A DNA stretch of 64,000 nt from CAVYXK01 sp963772445 (GTDB taxonomy: Bacteria > Pseudomonadota > Alphaproteobacteria > Acetobacterales > Acetobacteraceae), in contig CAVYXK010000015.1 in assembly GCA_963772445.1 (NCBI GenBank), positions 310,001 through 374,000 on the forward strand, written 5' to 3'. Of the stretch, positions 62,276 to 64,000 are shown one piece after another; positions within the stretch are counted from its first letter, which is position 1; each line of letters begins with the position of its first letter. The notes beneath the pieces are model-generated. The model saw nothing but the letters and a program-made list of their open reading frames with translations. It did no database searches and was not told the origin of the DNA. The translations under genes were made by a program, and so were the position numbers.

Positions 62276-62997
62276 ATACGGGCATAGGCCGCCGCGTCGA
62301 ACCGGTCGGCAACAAGATCGAGGATCACGCGGCCATGCGAAAGGCCGACGATCCGGTCGGCATAGTCGCGCGCGAACGACACCTGGTGCAGGCTGCACAC
62401 CACCGCCAGCCCGTCGGCCTGGGCGATGCCACGCAACAGCTCCATGATCCCGGCGCTTGATCCGGGGTCGAGGCTCGACACCGGCTCATCGGCCACGATC
62501 AACTGCGGCTGCTGGGCCAGCGCCCGCGCGATCGCGACGCGTTGCTGCTGCCCGCCCGAGAGCGTATCGGCGCGCTGCCCGGCGTGGGCGGACAGCCCCA
62601 CCCGGTCCAGGCAGTCGAGTGCGAGTTTGTGGTCGGCACGCTCGAAGCAGCGCAGCCAGCCGCGCCAGGCCGCCACATGCCCCAGCCGGCCGGCGAGCAC
62701 GTTCTCGAGCGCGGTCAGACGGCTCACGAGGTTGAATTGCTGGAACACCACGGCCACCCGGCGCCGGCGGCGGCCCTTCAAGGACGCGATGTCCATGCCA
62801 TCAACCGTGACGGACCCGCTATCGGGCGCGAGCAGCCCGGTGAGGCAGCGGAACAGCGTAGTCTTGCCGGCGCCGCTTGGTCCCAGCACAGCGACCAACT
62901 CGTGCTCCGAGGCACTGAGACTCACGTCTTCCAGCACGGCGCGCCCGCCAAACCGCTTAACCAGATGCTGCGCGGCGAGGCGCGCGGGTGTGGTCAT
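62230..62997 (-). CDS. phnC: phosphonate ABC transporter, ATP-binding protein
   Basis: 255 residues from ATG 62997, overlapping the phnE stop as ATGA. Walker A LGPSGAGKTTLFRCLTGLL, Q-loop VVFQQFNLVSRLTALENVLA, signature LSGGQQQRVAIARALAQQPQ, Walker B LIVADEPVSSLDPGS and H-loop VVCSLHQVSFARDYADRIVG are all present. The long helix insert after the Q-loop (GRLGHVAAWRGWLRCF) is characteristic of PhnC. Couples ATP hydrolysis to import of phosphonates or phosphite-like anions through PhnE. Intact; the last 15 codons overlap the convergent deacylase gene. Confidence 0.93.
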   Translation of the reverse strand: MTTPARLAAQHLVKRFGGRAVLEDVSLSASEHELVAVLGPSGAGKTTLFRCLTGLLAPDSGSVTVDGMDIASLKGRRRRRVAVVFQQFNLVSRLTALENVLAGRLGHVAAWRGWLRCFERADHKLALDCLDRVGLSAHAGQRADTLSGGQQQRVAIARALAQQPQLIVADEPVSSLDPGSSAGIMELLRGIAQADGLAVVCSLHQVSFARDYADRIVGLSHGRVILDLVADRFDAAAYARIYGSPALVERSTISA

Positions 62998-63797
62998 ACC
63001 AAGCGGCGGCGCAACCAGCCGGACAACTGGTCGAGCGCCGTCACGACGATCAGGATGACAAAGATGATGGTGAACAGCCGCGGGAAATCGAGCAGGTCCA
63101 TGCTGTTCTTCAGCTCCTGCCCGATGCCACCGGCGCCGACCACGCCCAGCACAGTCGAGGCACGCACGTTGAACTCCCACCAGAACAGCACACAGGACAG
63201 CATCACCGGCAGCAGATCGGGGACCAGCGCATAGCGGATGGCGGTGATAAGCCCCGCCCCGGTGGTGCGCACCGCTTCGAGCGGACCGAGATTCGCGTTC
63301 TCGATGTGGTCGGCGAAGTTCTTCGCGGCACTCCCCCAGGTGTGCAAGGCGATGCCGAGCGTACCCGCGAAAGGCCCCAGCCCGACCGCGGCCACGAACA
63401 GCAGGGCGAAGACCATCGAATCGATGCCGCGCAGCACGTTGAGCACCATCCGCGCCGGCGCGTAGAGCGCCGGCCACGGGGTGATGTTGCGGCTGGCGAA
63501 CACCGCCATCGGCAGCGCCAGCAGTGTCGCGAAGGTGGTGCCCAGTGCGGCCATGGCGATGGTCTGGCCGGTGCGGGCCACGAACAGCGGCAGCTCCGCA
63601 ATGTCGGGCGGCCAGGCCTGCGCTATCCAGTGCGCAAGCTTCGGCAACCCTACCACGAGACGGCCGGGATCGATCTCGGCCATCCGCCAGCAGACGACAT
63701 AGAAGGCGACGATCGCGGCGGCGACGAGCCACGGCTTGAGCACGATCGCCAGTGGGCCGTGCCGCGTGCCGACCGATGGCCCGGCGCCGTGGCTCAT
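62994..63797 (-). CDS. phnE: phosphonate ABC transporter, permease
   Basis: 267 residues from ATG 63797, overlapping the phnD stop as ATGA. Membrane helices: IVLKPWLVAAAIVAFYVVCW, TIAMAALGTTFATLLALPMA, MVFALLFVAAVGLGPFAGTL, DLLPVMLSCVLFWWEFNVRA, FTIIFVILIVVTALDQLSGW. The EAA-type cytoplasmic loop that contacts PhnC is NLGPLEAVRTTGAGLITAIR, and the family motif RASTVLGVVGAGGIGQELKN follows. Forms the channel of the importer. Intact. Confidence 0.93.
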   Translation of the reverse strand: MSHGAGPSVGTRHGPLAIVLKPWLVAAAIVAFYVVCWRMAEIDPGRLVVGLPKLAHWIAQAWPPDIAELPLFVARTGQTIAMAALGTTFATLLALPMAVFASRNITPWPALYAPARMVLNVLRGIDSMVFALLFVAAVGLGPFAGTLGIALHTWGSAAKNFADHIENANLGPLEAVRTTGAGLITAIRYALVPDLLPVMLSCVLFWWEFNVRASTVLGVVGAGGIGQELKNSMDLLDFPRLFTIIFVILIVVTALDQLSGWLRRRLV

Positions 63798-64000
63798 GCG
63801 CGGGGCTTGATCTTCCCGACGGCGAGCCCCGCCTTCTCGATCGATATGTAGGTCGCGTGTGTCGCCGGGACGAAGCCGCTGTAGTGGTGGGGCAGCAGCG
63901 TGGTCGCCTGGTCGGGCGTGATCGCGGTCAGGATCGCCTGCACGTGGGCTTTCATGTCGCCTGATGCGTTCGCCGGTACCGCGATTGCGTCATTGGGCAG
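63794..64000 (-). CDS. phnD: phosphonate ABC transporter substrate-binding protein, C-terminal part
   Basis: The frame is open to the window edge; the last 68 residues are seen. LPNDAIAVPANASGDMKAHV, QAILTAITPDQATTLLPHHY, SGFVPATHATYISIEKAGLA, ending VGKIKPRA. The pattern of a PhnD C-terminus (IPNDPxxxPxxxxxxxxxxxQ...YxGFVxAxHxxYxxIEKAG) is clear. It is the periplasmic binding protein that delivers phosphonate to PhnE-PhnC. The gene order phnD-phnE-phnC and four-base overlaps indicate one translationally coupled operon. Confidence 0.88.
   Translation of the reverse strand: MPNDAIAVPANASGDMKAHVQAILTAITPDQATTLLPHHYSGFVPATHATYISIEKAGLAVGKIKPRA

Overview
The window reads as an alphaproteobacterial chromosome, GC-rich and most like Rhodospirillales/Acetobacteraceae. 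The evidence is the FlbT/FlaF-regulated flagellin locus, the tkt-gap-pgk cluster, and the origin-region genes hemE-hemH-hemJ-rho and mnmG-rsmG-parA-parB together with a parS palindrome. The species placement is inference. No rRNA, tRNA or CRISPR array was recognised.

Layout. 1-4.1 kb: the tail of an LLM-class flavin oxidoreductase, uvrB, a GlcG/HbpS-like haem-binding protein and a small hypothetical. 4.15-5.64 kb: a complete IS1202-like (ISNCY) element with a 16-bp target duplication. 5.8-12.4 kb: DinB-like protein, a broken chloramphenicol-phosphotransferase-like gene holding a 112-bp inverted-repeat element, an alpha/beta hydrolase with a probable Cys nucleophile, then pgk, gap and tkt (tkt carries two frameshifts). 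12.8-19 kb: a decaying accessory cassette (CobW fragment, beta-propeller, Uma2, HTH protein, HxlR, DUF899, DUF2182 and MarR remnants) interrupted by an ISAzo13 element. 19.3-21.7 kb: a hydrolase split by an IS66 (tnpC-only) element, whose removal restores the frame exactly. 22.5-30 kb: flagellar filament locus on the minus strand: truncated flgK, flgL, fliC, flbT, flaF, a DUF1217-like gene, a TPR-methyltransferase and a TPR-glycosyltransferase of the OGT/FlmG type that probably modifies flagellin.

30-46.9 kb: the replication-origin neighbourhood. mnmG-rsmG-parA-parB lie on the plus strand with parS inside rsmG. hemE-hemH-HAD-hemJ-rho lie on the minus strand. A candidate oriC with degenerate DnaA boxes sits just upstream of hemE. 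Between the two blocks are metabolic and hypothetical genes (class II aldolase, NTF2-like proteins, MFS transporter, HpcH/HpaI aldolase). 46.9-49.2 kb: gene fragments and a large acyl-CoA dehydrogenase. 49.7-56.4 kb: an operon of three large, cysteine-poor, helical/coiled-coil proteins that I cannot assign to any family. This is the best candidate for an undescribed system. 57-60.4 kb: IS1634 and IS110/IS1111 elements. 60.8-64 kb: a hypothetical protein, a YbaK/ProX tRNA deacylase and a phnDEC phosphonate-type ABC transporter cut by the window edge.

Two themes run through the window. First, many otherwise well-conserved genes carry single small indels (tkt, hemH, the OGT-like gene, flaF, the HpcH aldolase, the large gene at 50.5 kb), so either the assembly has uncorrected indels or the genome is decaying. 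Second, short palindromic C-rich/G-rich repeats sit between genes and are sometimes read through, giving extended C-termini (Pgk, the OGT-like protein, the 60.8-kb hypothetical).
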